From: JAZTYK01 sp045636925
Lineage (GTDB): Bacteria > Bacillota > Clostridia > Oscillospirales > Butyricicoccaceae
Length of the DNA stretch: 61,616 bases
Reading direction: 5' to 3'
Assembly (NCBI GenBank): GCA_045636925.1
Contig: JAZTYK010000021.1
Coordinates: forward strand, 1 to 61,616
The notes beneath the pieces are model-generated. The model ran no database searches. It saw only the letters and a program-made list of their open reading frames with translations, and was not told the DNA's origin. Positions 7,227 to 14,893 of the stretch are shown here, piece after piece. Both the position numbers and the translations under genes were made by a program. The stretch's first letter is position 1. Every line of letters starts with the position of its first letter.

Positions 7227-8216
7227 ATGGAACTGATTTACGGACGTCCCTTTCGCGGGGCGATGCTGGACCAACTGAAGGCGTTTCTTCTGGCCGACGG
7301 TCTGCGCTATGACGAGGGTGTGGAGTTTACCGTCTGCGTCATGGACGGCGAGCGCATCGCCGCCACCGGCAGTCTGGACGGAAAAATCTGCAAATGCATC
7401 GCCGTATCTCCCGCCTATCAGGGGGAGGGCTTATCCGCCACCGTACTGACTGCCCTGCGGAAAGAAGCCTTTGACCGAAATGAGCGCCATTTATTCTTAT
7501 ACACCAAGCCCAAGAACCGCTGGATGTTTGAGGATCTGGGCTTTTTTGCCGTAGCAGAAACCACCGATACCCTGCTGATGGAAAACAAGCGGCGCGGTCT
7601 GAGTGACTTCCTTGCTTCCCTGCCCCATCCCGAAAAGGCCGGCGTAGTTGGTGCTGTGGTTGCCAACTGCAACCCCTTTACCTTAGGACATCGGTATCTG
7701 ATGGAAAAGGCCGCGAGGCAGTGCGATACGCTGCATGTGTTTATCCTCAGTGAGGACAAGAGCACCGTGCCTGCCGCCGACCGGCTGCGTCTGGCGAAAG
7801 AGGGTCTTGCCGATCTTACAAATGTACTGGTGCATCCCGGCGGGGATTATCTGATTTCCTCCGCCACCTTCCCCACCTATTTCCTCAAGGATCAGGCCAA
7901 GGGGGACGAGGTCTTCTGCCAGCTGGATCTGGAGTTGTTTGCAACCCGCTTTGCCCCTCACTTTGGCATTACCAAGCGCTTTGTTGGCACGGAGCCTTTG
8001 TGTCAGGTTACCAATGCCTACAATGCGGCTATGACTGCATTTCTGCCCAAGCACGGCATTGAAGTGGTTCAGCTTGAGCGCAAGGAATCCGGAGACACAC
8101 CCATCAGCGCCAGCCGGGTGCGGGAGCTGTGGAAAACCGGCGATTTTGCATCTTTGGCAAAGCTTGTGCCCACAACCACCCTTGCATATTTAAAAGAAAC
8201 ACCCTTTCCCGGTTGA
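7227..8216 (+). CDS. citC: [Citrate (pro-3S)-lyase] ligase
   Basis: A 329-residue CitC, which acetylates the thiol of the CitD prosthetic group with acetate and ATP to activate citrate lyase. The N-terminal part looks like a GNAT domain (CIAVSPAYQGEGLSATVL). The C-terminal half is a nucleotidyltransferase with GAVVANCNPFTLGHRYLMEKAA (HxGH-like) and the late SASRVRELW motif. The start at 7227 has GAAGGAAGTG upstream; a longer frame runs back into the promoter. It is divergently transcribed from the lyase operon, which would allow separate control of enzyme synthesis and activation. Confidence 0.95.
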   Translation: MELIYGRPFRGAMLDQLKAFLLADGLRYDEGVEFTVCVMDGERIAATGSLDGKICKCIAVSPAYQGEGLSATVLTALRKEAFDRNERHLFLYTKPKNRWMFEDLGFFAVAETTDTLLMENKRRGLSDFLASLPHPEKAGVVGAVVANCNPFTLGHRYLMEKAARQCDTLHVFILSEDKSTVPAADRLRLAKEGLADLTNVLVHPGGDYLISSATFPTYFLKDQAKGDEVFCQLDLELFATRFAPHFGITKRFVGTEPLCQVTNAYNAAMTAFLPKHGIEVVQLERKESGDTPISASRVRELWKTGDFASLAKLVPTTTLAYLKETPFPG

Positions 8217-8267
8217 CCGCTATATTTTTTTCATCTAAGGAAATCAATAAAAATATTTCATTTTCCG

Positions 8268-8296
8268 TTGACGTTTTCAGCTTTTTTCGGTATAAT
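8268..8296 (+). promoter_or_regulatory. Strong promoter of the mini-ORF leader
   Basis: -35 TTGACG (8268-8273), 17-bp spacer, -10 TATAAT (8291-8296). It drives a leader of about 245 nt before the coding region at 8549. Confidence 0.8.
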
Positions 8297-8349
8297 ACAC
8301 ATAATAAAACTCGTCGCGCAGGTTTTCCTACGCCCTGTTTACAAGTTGC

Positions 8350-8384
8350 AGCCTGTGCCGAATCGCACAGGCTGTTTTGTCTTT
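8350..8384 (+). terminator. Leader hairpin with T-run (possible attenuator)
   Basis: A perfect 9-bp stem AGCCTGTGC/GCACAGGCT with a 6-nt loop, followed by GTTTTGTCTTT. It lies about 50 nt after the expected transcription start, so it could terminate the leader early. It is too far from citC to be obviously its terminator, though it would also serve that role. Confidence 0.55.
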
Positions 8385-8407
8385 ATGCAGAGAAAGGAGC
8401 GGTAACG

Positions 8408-8437
8408 ATGGTACAGGAGGAATATTTTAGTCCGTAA
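8408..8437 (+). CDS. Leader mini-ORF 1, 9 residues (MVQEEYFSP)
   Basis: An ATG preceded by AAAGGAG at good spacing opens a 9-codon frame encoding MVQEEYFSP, ending TAA at 8435-8437. A perfect 10-bp stem (8438-8447 with 8473-8482) begins at the very next base. That layout resembles leader-peptide attenuators, where ribosome position decides RNA folding. The peptide is acidic and ends in proline. No biochemical function is claimed. Confidence 0.45.
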   Translation: MVQEEYFSP

Positions 8438-8482
8438 GGCAATTTGCACATCGGCCTTTTGACGGTGGTCTTGCAAATTGCC
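8438..8482 (+). promoter_or_regulatory. Leader stem-loop following mini-ORF 1
   Basis: Perfect inverted repeat GGCAATTTGC/GCAAATTGCC with a 25-nt loop. The 5' arm starts immediately after the mini-ORF stop codon. A second mini-ORF with its own AAAGGAGG follows 33 nt after the stem. Confidence 0.6.
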
Positions 8483-8515
8483 GCAATCGCCATACGTTTC
8501 AAAGGAGGCCTAATT

Positions 8516-8542
8516 ATGTTAAATTCCATTGATTGGAGGTAG
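8516..8542 (+). CDS. Leader mini-ORF 2, 8 residues (MLNSIDWR)
   Basis: An ATG with AAAGGAGG upstream encodes MLNSIDWR and stops at 8540-8542. Its last codons contain the GGAGG that serves the next gene, whose ATG is 6 bp past the stop. Translation of the two is therefore likely coupled. It is too short for a domain call. Confidence 0.45.
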   Translation: MLNSIDWR

Positions 8543-8548
8543 CAATAT

Positions 8549-9028
8549 ATGATGCTGAAAAAATTGCTGAAAAACAAGATTTTTCTCGGAGTTTTGATCT
8601 TTTCACTGTGTTTCCTGTTCTACTTCTACGGATGGATGGTGCAAAAGAATAAGCTGGAGTCTGCCCTGTACGCTGTGGAGACCATCACCGGTATCGTAGT
8701 AGAGGTGACCCCTACGGACGGCAGCAAGTATGACCCCACCGCGGAATACCATCTGGCACTGTATACGGGCTATGCCTTTGGATTTCCCGATGAAAAGCCC
8801 GCCGAACTGGTGCGCCTTGCCTATCCGGGGGATCTGCCCGAGGCCGCATTTCCCGACGTCCCGGTTGCTGTCGGTGACCGGATCGCCGTTATGGCGCTGT
8901 ATCATCCGGCGGATATGCCCTCGGGATATCAGCCCCACAGTTCTCGCACCGATGTGATCTATCCCATTGTTACCATCCTTGAGAATTATGGTCAATATCA
9001 CACGCTCCCTGGTTGGCTGCAGGAATAA
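8549..9028 (+). CDS. Single-pass membrane protein of unknown function
   Basis: A 159-residue protein with a basic start (MMLKKLLKNK) and one hydrophobic segment at about residues 12-31. An acidic extracytoplasmic region of about 125 residues follows. I do not recognise the domain. The soluble part has the balanced composition of a small beta-rich domain (AVGDRIAVMALYHPAD), but no catalytic motif. ATGATG gives two adjacent starts. GGAGG lies inside mini-ORF 2. The unusual leader suggests tight control. Downstream, a bidirectional terminator separates it from a convergent gene. Confidence 0.75.
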   Translation: MMLKKLLKNKIFLGVLIFSLCFLFYFYGWMVQKNKLESALYAVETITGIVVEVTPTDGSKYDPTAEYHLALYTGYAFGFPDEKPAELVRLAYPGDLPEAAFPDVPVAVGDRIAVMALYHPADMPSGYQPHSSRTDVIYPIVTILENYGQYHTLPGWLQE

Positions 9029-9050
9029 ACGATTAAAAAGTGCAACAGAC

Positions 9051-9080
9051 AAAAAAGCTGCCGAACCGGCAGCTTTTTTC
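9051..9080. terminator. Bidirectional terminator
   Basis: Stem AAAAAAGCTGCCG/CGGCAGCTTTTTT with a 3-nt loop, between two convergent genes. Confidence 0.85.
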
Positions 9081-9923
9081 TTATTGATGAATCTCTTTTT
9101 TCTGTTGTTCGTTGAGCCCCTTGAGCTTATTATAGTAAGCCAGATTTTGCAGCAGAAGTTTCATGGTGCGATCCAATTCGCTGCCCTCGGAATAATCCGC
9201 TTCAAACATCCAGTCTACCCGCTCGTGCTTTAACAAAGATGCTGCCTTTCGCTGCTGGTCGGGATCGTAAATCGCGATGGAATGGCCGCCCGACTGCTTG
9301 ACCAGTTTCATGCAGGGTACATCGGTCAATCCGTCACCGATATAAATCATGTTGCTGAAAAACACTCGTTTCTCGTGATCCGGCCGGGAGTTGTTTAGAT
9401 CCACATCATTATTGATGTCCAGCACGCCTTTGTTGATACGATAAACGAACTGGGTTTTGTTGGTGTAGTTTACCGCCATTTTGGGCCAAACCGCATATCC
9501 GTCTCTGTACATAAACTCACAGGCATAGATCCGCTTAAAATACTTGGCAATGGAGGTTCCCTCAACAATTTCCTTCAAACCCGATGACAACACGTAATGC
9601 TCGACCTCTACACCTGCTTCTTCGGCGTATCGGTTGATTCGTTCAAACCAGTCTTCCACACCGGGATGATATTCAATGTCCTTGCCGCAGGTGACAAGCG
9701 CTTCCCGGGTCAGAGGGTTGCCGGTCTGGCGTGCCTTTTCCATCATGCAATACATATAGCTCAGGATCGAGTCCATGGTTTCGTCGGTTGCCATGTTATT
9801 GGCCTGACGCCAAAACTCATCTGACTGCATACCGATACTGGGAATAAAGGTATACTCCTGCATATCTCGGGTACATAAAGTCTTATCAAAATCATACATA
9901 ATTGCTACAATTGGCTTTTTCAT
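9081..9923 (-). CDS. HAD-family hydrolase (phosphatase-like)
   Basis: A 280-residue cytosolic HAD-superfamily protein. Motif I is DFDKT (residues 11-15, with the nucleophile and general acid Asp), motif II is the YVLSSG segment, and motif IV is IYIGDGLTDVPCMK. A helical cap lies between motifs I and II, as in C1-type HAD phosphatases of the phosphoserine phosphatase group. The substrate cannot be read from sequence. It is a single gene with its own promoter and a shared terminator. Confidence 0.88.
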   Translation of the reverse strand: MKKPIVAIMYDFDKTLCTRDMQEYTFIPSIGMQSDEFWRQANNMATDETMDSILSYMYCMMEKARQTGNPLTREALVTCGKDIEYHPGVEDWFERINRYAEEAGVEVEHYVLSSGLKEIVEGTSIAKYFKRIYACEFMYRDGYAVWPKMAVNYTNKTQFVYRINKGVLDINNDVDLNNSRPDHEKRVFFSNMIYIGDGLTDVPCMKLVKQSGGHSIAIYDPDQQRKAASLLKHERVDWMFEADYSEGSELDRTMKLLLQNLAYYNKLKGLNEQQKKEIHQ

Positions 9924-9944
9924 GGCGATCCCTCCAATGTTTTG

Positions 9945-9973
9945 ATTATACTATTTTACCGGCATAAAGTCAA
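9945..9973 (-). promoter_or_regulatory. Promoter of the HAD hydrolase gene
   Basis: Minus strand: -35 TTGACT (9968-9973), 17-bp spacer, -10 TATAAT (9945-9950). Confidence 0.75.
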
Positions 9974-10029
9974 ACACCGACAAGGCCTCGCTGCCTTTTC
10001 TTTTTCCCGCAAACCGGAGGAAAAGTGCA

Positions 10030-10058
10030 TTGACCGTCATGGAGAAATGCAGTATAAT
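10030..10058 (+). promoter_or_regulatory. Promoter of the P-loop/SAD-like gene
   Basis: -35 TTGACC (10030-10035), 17-bp spacer, -10 TATAAT (10053-10058). Confidence 0.75.
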
Positions 10059-10104
10059 AAGGGCATCCAATGATTCAACACCCCATCAAAACGGAGGTAC
10101 ATAT

Positions 10105-11037
10105 ATGTCTTATTCCGGCAAAATGCAAAAAAGTCACCTGTACAGCGTGTACTTTGCCCCCCGCGGCCGTGACCGTATCTATGACCTGGGCATGCAGATC
10201 GCCCAGCTGCACCTGAGCCCTTTTGACCAGATCATCGGCATCATCGGCGAGCCGGGCAGCGGCAAGAGTATGCTGGTAAAGGGCATGTTCCCCGGTCTGG
10301 AACTGAGCAACGATGACAACGGCGTCAATGTGCGCCCTCTGCCCCTGTTGGAGCAGGACAGTGAGAATATGTTTTACTCCCCCCACACCTATCATGTGGA
10401 CATCCGCTTTGAGACCGGCTTTACCCAGCTGCACACCCTGGCCGATGCAGTACAGCAGGCGGTAAGCCGCGGCAAGCGTGTAGTCATTGAGCATTTTGAG
10501 CTGATCCAGGACGTGTTGGGCCGCAATGCTGACCTGATCATCGCCGCGGGCGAAGAGGTCGTTGTGACCCGTCCCACCATCTTTGGTCCTCATTCTGAGG
10601 ATGTGGCCAAGATTGTACAGGCCAGTCTGCCCTACCGTAAGATGGCACACACCGCCGAGGACCTGTGCGAGCGATACCTGCCCCCGCTGGCCATGGCAAA
10701 CTGCCAGCACGATGATATCCGCCACGGCTTTATTATGGCCTTCCCCGATCAGGCACCGGATATTGATCTGGACGAGTTGGAGAAAAAAGTTCAGGCCGAT
10801 ATCGCTGCCGATATGCCCATTACCTATCTGGACGAGCGGCACATCGCCATCAACGGAGTCAGCCATTACTGCACCGGCCCCCGTACCCATGTGTCCAGCA
10901 CCGGTAAGATCGAAGGTTTCCGCCTGATGAAGGATTTTGTCTATGATCCCCGCTCTCATATGTACCTGCTCATCGGCCGTGTTGGCGAAATGAGTGACGA
11001 AGAACTGGACGAAATGAACCAGCTGCATCTGGCATAA
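10105..11037 (+). CDS. P-loop protein of the 'alanine-tRNA synthetase second additional domain' family
   Basis: A 310-residue protein. A Walker A motif GEPGSGKS lies at about residues 52-59, after the conserved-looking opening HLYSVYFAPRGRDRIYDLG. The C-terminal third (SHYCTGPRTHVSSTGKIEGF) resembles the second additional domain of threonyl/alanyl-tRNA synthetases. Databases commonly name this Clostridia family after that domain; this is from memory. The function is unknown; an ATP-using role acting on a nucleotide or tRNA-like ligand is inference. The start at 10105 has ACGGAGG upstream and discards a longer frame that includes the promoter. It is a single-gene transcript. Confidence 0.65.
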   Translation: MSYSGKMQKSHLYSVYFAPRGRDRIYDLGMQIAQLHLSPFDQIIGIIGEPGSGKSMLVKGMFPGLELSNDDNGVNVRPLPLLEQDSENMFYSPHTYHVDIRFETGFTQLHTLADAVQQAVSRGKRVVIEHFELIQDVLGRNADLIIAAGEEVVVTRPTIFGPHSEDVAKIVQASLPYRKMAHTAEDLCERYLPPLAMANCQHDDIRHGFIMAFPDQAPDIDLDELEKKVQADIAADMPITYLDERHIAINGVSHYCTGPRTHVSSTGKIEGFRLMKDFVYDPRSHMYLLIGRVGEMSDEELDEMNQLHLA

Positions 11038-11054
11038 GCGTATTTTACAGAAAG

Positions 11055-11083
11055 AAAGCCTCCCGACCTCGGGAGGCTTTTTT
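11055..11083. terminator. Bidirectional terminator
   Basis: Stem AAAGCCTCCCGA/TCGGGAGGCTTT with T-runs both ways, between convergent genes. Confidence 0.85.
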
Positions 11084-11090
11084 ATTTGAA

Positions 11091-11963
11091 TCAGTTTGCA
11101 CGTTCCCGCAGCTGCTCCAGCACCGCATTTGCCGCTTCCTGCTTTTGCGCAGGACCGCACAGGGGGCACAGCAGCCGCACGGGACGGTATTTCAGCTGGG
11201 CCAACAGTGATTTGGCTTCTGTTTGCTGCTGCATCGATTGTTCGTTATAATAAGCGACAGCCGCCTCGGAGGATATGTCTGCCATAGGGCTTGCGCCAAA
11301 GGCCAGACCGGAGAATACGGTACGGTCTACCATATCATAAACCGCCATGGCATTGGTTTCCGGATCCGGGAAAAAGGTCATGGTATGCACACCGCTGTGC
11401 ATGACCTGTCCCATGCCCACCGGGCGGAGCTTCAGCCCAAATCCAAGAGCATGTTCCAGGGTCTGGCAAGCGGCAGTTTCTGCCACCAGCTCCAGTTCGG
11501 GATACTGCTGCCGCAGACGAGCGGCAATGGCGATGCTTTCTTCTCCCACACGAGTGAAGATTACACTATCCAGTGTCCGCCCCTCCAGCGCCTCGGTGAG
11601 TGCAGTGAAAAAGGGTTCTTCCAGCGGGACGTCTTCAACGCCTGCCAATACAGCAAAGCGATCCAGCAACAAATATCCGCCGCAGCGGCCGCTTCCGTCC
11701 TCCAGGCGCAGCATATCGTCGGTGATTTCGGTGATGAACCCTTTCCAGGCTTTGCCCGGCAAGCTTAAGAACTTTCCCTGCTCGCCCAAATATTCTCGCA
11801 TAAAACGATGGATGGTTTCGTTGCACAGACCGCAAAACTCACCGGTGACCAGCATACCCCGAAGGATCTCATAATCGGTAACGCCCATATTCAGAACATC
11901 AACAATTTCTTCATAGGTAACACCCATGCAACGGCAGGCATGTTTCCATTTATTATATTTCAT
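11091..11963 (-). CDS. BFD-like [2Fe-2S] domain fused to a degenerate flavodiiron/MBL-like domain
   Basis: A 290-residue protein. Residues 1-60 hold C10-x-C12-x31-C44-x2-C47, the cysteine spacing of bacterioferritin-associated ferredoxin-like [2Fe-2S] domains. The rest resembles the metallo-beta-lactamase (ODP) domain of flavodiiron proteins: VIFTRVGEESIAIAARLR aligns with the usual HxExDH block, and MAVYDMVDRTVFSGLAFG with the ILFSnDaFG block. The metal-binding His/Asp/Glu positions appear replaced, so a di-iron site is unlikely. It lies 4 bp after murI in the same operon. The fold assignment is by eye and the role is unknown. Confidence 0.5.
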   Translation of the reverse strand: MKYNKWKHACRCMGVTYEEIVDVLNMGVTDYEILRGMLVTGEFCGLCNETIHRFMREYLGEQGKFLSLPGKAWKGFITEITDDMLRLEDGSGRCGGYLLLDRFAVLAGVEDVPLEEPFFTALTEALEGRTLDSVIFTRVGEESIAIAARLRQQYPELELVAETAACQTLEHALGFGLKLRPVGMGQVMHSGVHTMTFFPDPETNAMAVYDMVDRTVFSGLAFGASPMADISSEAAVAYYNEQSMQQQTEAKSLLAQLKYRPVRLLCPLCGPAQKQEAANAVLEQLRERAN

Positions 11964-11967
11964 GTTC

Positions 11968-12744
11968 TTATTCCTTCCTTTCGCTGTTCATCAGCTGCTC
12001 TGCCAGAGCCAATGAACCGGGGCAACTGCTTTGCAGGCACACCGTACCGCGATGATTTGTCCGCTGCAGATTTTGCTCCTTCAATCGACGGACAAGCTGC
12101 CGTGCCGTGCCGTTTCGCCCATCATGAACCGGGATATCACCAAGTACTTTCAAGATTTGATCCTGAACAAAGGGATAATGTGTGCAGCCCAGCACAACAG
12201 CATCCACCTGTCCCACATAAGGTGCAAGCAGCTTTTGCAAATAAGGGTATATGTCTGGATTTCCCGGTCCGCCGGACTCAATCAATTCAACCAATCCAGG
12301 ACATGGCAAGGAAATCACCTTTACATCTTCTCCCCAAATATGCAGCAGCTCTGCAAACTTGCGCTGCCGCAATGTTCCACAAGTGGCCATCACCAGCACC
12401 CGACTTCCTGGAATCTGGGCGGCCGGCTTTAATGCCGGTTCCATACCAATCACGGGAAAATCATATTTCTGTCGCAGAGCTTCTGCCGCAGCACTGGTGG
12501 CGGTATTGCACGCAATGACCAATGCCTTGATATTTTGCGCTGCCACATATTCTACAGACGCCAAAGTCAAAGCGCGAATCTCTGTTTCGCTGCGGTCACC
12601 GTAAGGCGCATTGGCCGCATCTCCGTAGTAAATGAAATCCTCCGCCGGAAGTTCTTTCCGCAGCGTTTTCAGCACGCTGATGCCTCCCAGCCCGGAATCG
12701 AAAACCCCGATAGGGCGTTCCTGCTCCATAGATTTTTTCACCAT
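11968..12744 (-). CDS. murI: Glutamate racemase
   Basis: A 258-residue MurI that makes D-glutamate for peptidoglycan. It has the N-terminal IGVFDSGLGG, the first catalytic cysteine in IACNTATSAA and the second in LGCTHYPF. YGDAANAPYG is also typical. The ATG at 12742-12744 has AAAGGAGGG upstream; the longer frame reaches into the promoter. It is the first gene of a two-gene operon with the Fe-S protein, a pairing I cannot explain from known pathways. Confidence 0.95.
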   Translation of the reverse strand: MVKKSMEQERPIGVFDSGLGGISVLKTLRKELPAEDFIYYGDAANAPYGDRSETEIRALTLASVEYVAAQNIKALVIACNTATSAAAEALRQKYDFPVIGMEPALKPAAQIPGSRVLVMATCGTLRQRKFAELLHIWGEDVKVISLPCPGLVELIESGGPGNPDIYPYLQKLLAPYVGQVDAVVLGCTHYPFVQDQILKVLGDIPVHDGRNGTARQLVRRLKEQNLQRTNHRGTVCLQSSCPGSLALAEQLMNSERKE

Positions 12745-12780
12745 ACGCCCTCCTTTCGGATTGTCAATCGATATAAACTC

Positions 12781-12789
12781 AGTATAGCA
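12781..12789 (-). promoter_or_regulatory. Probable murI promoter (extended -10)
   Basis: Minus strand TGC-TATACT with no convincing -35. It is divergent from the DD-carboxypeptidase promoter. Confidence 0.4.
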
Positions 12790-12826
12790 TAAAAACAACG
12801 CTTTGCATACGGATTCTAAAAAAGTC

Positions 12827-12855
12827 TTGCGAAACCATAAAAAAAGTTTTAGAAT
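12827..12855 (+). promoter_or_regulatory. Promoter of the DD-carboxypeptidase gene
   Basis: -35 TTGCGA (12827-12832), 17-bp spacer, -10 TAGAAT (12850-12855). This is a vegetative-type promoter rather than an obvious forespore one. Confidence 0.55.
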
Positions 12856-12893
12856 AAAAATATGTAAAACCCAAGCAGAAAAGAGGGAAACTC

Positions 12894-14132
12894 ATGAAAA
12901 AATTTGCGCTGTTTTTAACGTGTGTTCTTCTGTTGACCTGTATGTTGCCATTGAATGTGGCTGCTGCCCCCAAAGATGCTCCCACACTGGAGAGCGCCCA
13001 GATGGGTATTCTGTACGAAGAAACTACTGATACGCTTTTGTTTTCTTTCAACGGTGACACCCAGAATGTACCCGCCAGTCTGACCAAAGTGATGACTGCC
13101 GTGTTAGTGCTGGAATATGACCCTGATCTCTCCGGCACTATGATCGTCAGTGAAGCGGCCATTTCGGATGAATACTGCAACTGGAAAGATGACTTTTACC
13201 TGAAGCCCGGCGAGGATGTGCGAGTAAAAGACCTGATGCATTATCTGCTGATCGTATCCGGAAACGAAGCTGCCACTGTACTGGCAGAATATGTGGCCGG
13301 CACCATCCCTGCATTCATTACCATGATGAACGAAAAAGCCAAGGCTTTGGGCATGAAGGATTCCATCTATTTTGACCCCCACGGGCTGTCCCCCAATAAC
13401 AAGGTCACTTGTGACGACATGCTGATCCTGTGCCGCTATGCCATGAAGAATGAGACCTTCCGCAGCATTGTGTGCCAGGACACCGGCACGCTGCCCAAGA
13501 ACAGCCAACGCAAATGGGCGCACCAGTACAAGACCACCAACCGTTTGATGCGCCACAACCACACCCCCGGTTATGTGACGGATTATTACAAGGATATCCT
13601 GGGCATCAAAACCGGTTCTACCAAGGCCGCAGGATTAAACTTTGCCTGCTGCATGAAGAAGGATGACCTGCGTTTTTACAGCGTGGTCATGCATGCCGGC
13701 AATGTGGAATACGAGGGTCAGACCCTGTCCGGACACTTTACCGACACGGTGAAGCTGCTGGATTATGCACGGAAATATGACAAAGTTGGCTTTGCTGCCG
13801 GTGAAACCGTGGGCAAGATGCGCACCAAGGGCAATCTGCTGAAGAATCTGACCGTCACCGCCAAGGAAGATTTGTTCACCCTCAGCCGCGGTAAGCTGAA
13901 TGTAGAGCTGATTGCCGCCGATGATTTGGGTAGCAGCGTCAAGAAAGGCGAGGTCGTAGGCAAGGCCGTAGTCAAAGATGACTTTGGCAACACCAAAGAA
14001 GTCATGCTGCTGGCAGGCGCAGATGCCAGCACCAATCCGCTGGAATATGTAGTGGTGGCTGCAGCCGTCGTTGCGATTGCCGGTGGCGTTGTTCTGGTAA
14101 TCAAGAAGCGCAAGCAAAGCGCCAAGGCATAA
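12894..14132 (+). CDS. dacF: D-alanyl-D-alanine carboxypeptidase (PBP5/DacF type)
   Basis: A 412-residue penicillin-binding protein that trims the terminal D-Ala of peptidoglycan stem peptides outside the cell. A signal peptide (residues 1 to about 25, MKKFALFLTCVLLL..AAA) leads into the S11 peptidase domain. The triad is S62-L-T-K65, S122-G-N124 and K239-T-G241. A C-terminal beta domain follows. The last 35 residues hold a hydrophobic helix ending KKRKQSAKA, a bitopic membrane anchor instead of the amphipathic helix of classic PBP5. The symbol follows the closest Bacillus paralogue group and could equally be dacA/dacB-like. Confidence 0.92.
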   Translation: MKKFALFLTCVLLLTCMLPLNVAAAPKDAPTLESAQMGILYEETTDTLLFSFNGDTQNVPASLTKVMTAVLVLEYDPDLSGTMIVSEAAISDEYCNWKDDFYLKPGEDVRVKDLMHYLLIVSGNEAATVLAEYVAGTIPAFITMMNEKAKALGMKDSIYFDPHGLSPNNKVTCDDMLILCRYAMKNETFRSIVCQDTGTLPKNSQRKWAHQYKTTNRLMRHNHTPGYVTDYYKDILGIKTGSTKAAGLNFACCMKKDDLRFYSVVMHAGNVEYEGQTLSGHFTDTVKLLDYARKYDKVGFAAGETVGKMRTKGNLLKNLTVTAKEDLFTLSRGKLNVELIAADDLGSSVKKGEVVGKAVVKDDFGNTKEVMLLAGADASTNPLEYVVVAAAVVAIAGGVVLVIKKRKQSAKA

Positions 14133-14147
14133 GTTTTGATCCCATAG

Positions 14148-14176
14148 AAAAAGGCTCCCTCGGGAGCCTTTTTGTT
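14148..14176 (+). terminator. Terminator of the DD-carboxypeptidase gene
   Basis: Stem AAAAAGGCTCCC/GGGAGCCTTTTT, followed by GTTTTA. Confidence 0.85.
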
Positions 14177-14378
14177 TTACATTTACAAGGCTATACCGCA
14201 CTGACTTACCAATGATCCTGCTGGCGCGTTCAGATGGTTATGACTCACTTGGCGGACAGCAGCTTGACCCCAGCAACTGTGGCCCGATCTGCCAATGAGG
14301 CACACAGACATCTTTTCCGCAAGACGGATGGGTAGCGAACATTTTTTCGCATTTTTTATATTTTTTTGCAAAAAGGGG
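14177..14378. other. Intergenic stretch with no recognised gene
   Basis: About 200 bp between the terminator and the LexA-regulated promoter. A 42-codon minus-strand frame (start near 14311) lacks a ribosome binding site and resembles nothing I know. I see no RNA gene or repeat here. Confidence 0.5.
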
Positions 14379-14407
14379 TTGCAATCGAACAAATGTTCTG
14401 TTATACT
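14379..14407 (+). promoter_or_regulatory. Promoter of the LexA-boxed small membrane protein
   Basis: -35 TTGCAA (14379-14384), 17-bp spacer, -10 TATACT (14402-14407). The spacer is filled by a LexA box. Confidence 0.7.
14386..14399 (+). promoter_or_regulatory. LexA (SOS) box inside the promoter spacer
   Basis: CGAACAAATGTTCT matches 13 of 14 positions of CGAACRNRYGTTCG. It sits between the -35 and -10 hexamers, where bound LexA would block RNA polymerase. Its core is identical to the box at 3006-3019. Confidence 0.75.
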
Positions 14408-14508
14408 GAAAACACAGAAAAACACATTGATTCTGCACACAAAGTCCAGTTTATCGGACAGTGATCGTGCTATTCTACAGACATAACAGAAATAAAGGAG
14501 TGAATTCC

Positions 14509-14790
14509 ATGAAAAAGATGATGGCGAAGATGGTTGAGGTTGGCGGTTTGGCTTTGGTATTTGTTGCCGCGGCACTCAGCGATGGCGGTACTTCTTTTGG
14601 CATTGTGGTGTTCACCGTTTGTTTGGGTATCCTTACTGCATTGGCAGGAAACTTCGCCGGTTGGAAATGTGACCATCCCAGCCGTAAGCCCAGCGCCGTG
14701 CAGTTCCGTCCTCACGGTGCGCCTGCTCTGTGCGGTACACCTGCCCCGATTACCGCAATGCCCGCAACCGGCATGCGCAAGGTAGGTTAA
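14509..14790 (+). CDS. Small two-helix membrane protein, candidate SOS-induced gene
   Basis: A 93-residue protein starting ATG at 14509, with AAAGGAG upstream. Two hydrophobic stretches lie at about residues 11-25 and 29-50, separated by SDGGTS. A 43-residue tail rich in proline, alanine and basic residues follows (PAPITAMPATGM). I do not recognise the family. The promoter carries a near-perfect LexA box, so induction by DNA damage is likely if LexA is present. Small membrane proteins under LexA control are often division inhibitors (YneA, SulA analogues), but YneA has a LysM domain and this does not. That role is a guess. Confidence 0.75.
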   Translation: MKKMMAKMVEVGGLALVFVAAALSDGGTSFGIVVFTVCLGILTALAGNFAGWKCDHPSRKPSAVQFRPHGAPALCGTPAPITAMPATGMRKVG

Positions 14791-14845
14791 ATCCTCTCCT
14801 TTGTTTGCAAGGGATCTTTCATACGTTCCTATATTGCATAAACAG

Positions 14846-14885
14846 AAATACCCGTTGGAAGCTGCCACTTCCAACGGGTATTTTC
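14846..14885. terminator. Bidirectional terminator
   Basis: A perfect 16-bp stem (14846-14861 with 14868-14883) between convergent genes, T-rich on both sides. Confidence 0.85.
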
Positions 14886-14893
14886 TTTTTACC

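Noticed and set aside
10030..10104. A 25-codon N-terminal extension of the P-loop protein
   Set aside because: It overlaps a TTGACC-17-TATAAT promoter, while ATG 10105 has a strong ribosome binding site.
14183..14575. A 130-codon minus-strand frame
   Set aside because: It crosses the LexA-regulated promoter and the start of the plus-strand gene, with no ribosome binding site and no recognisable domain.
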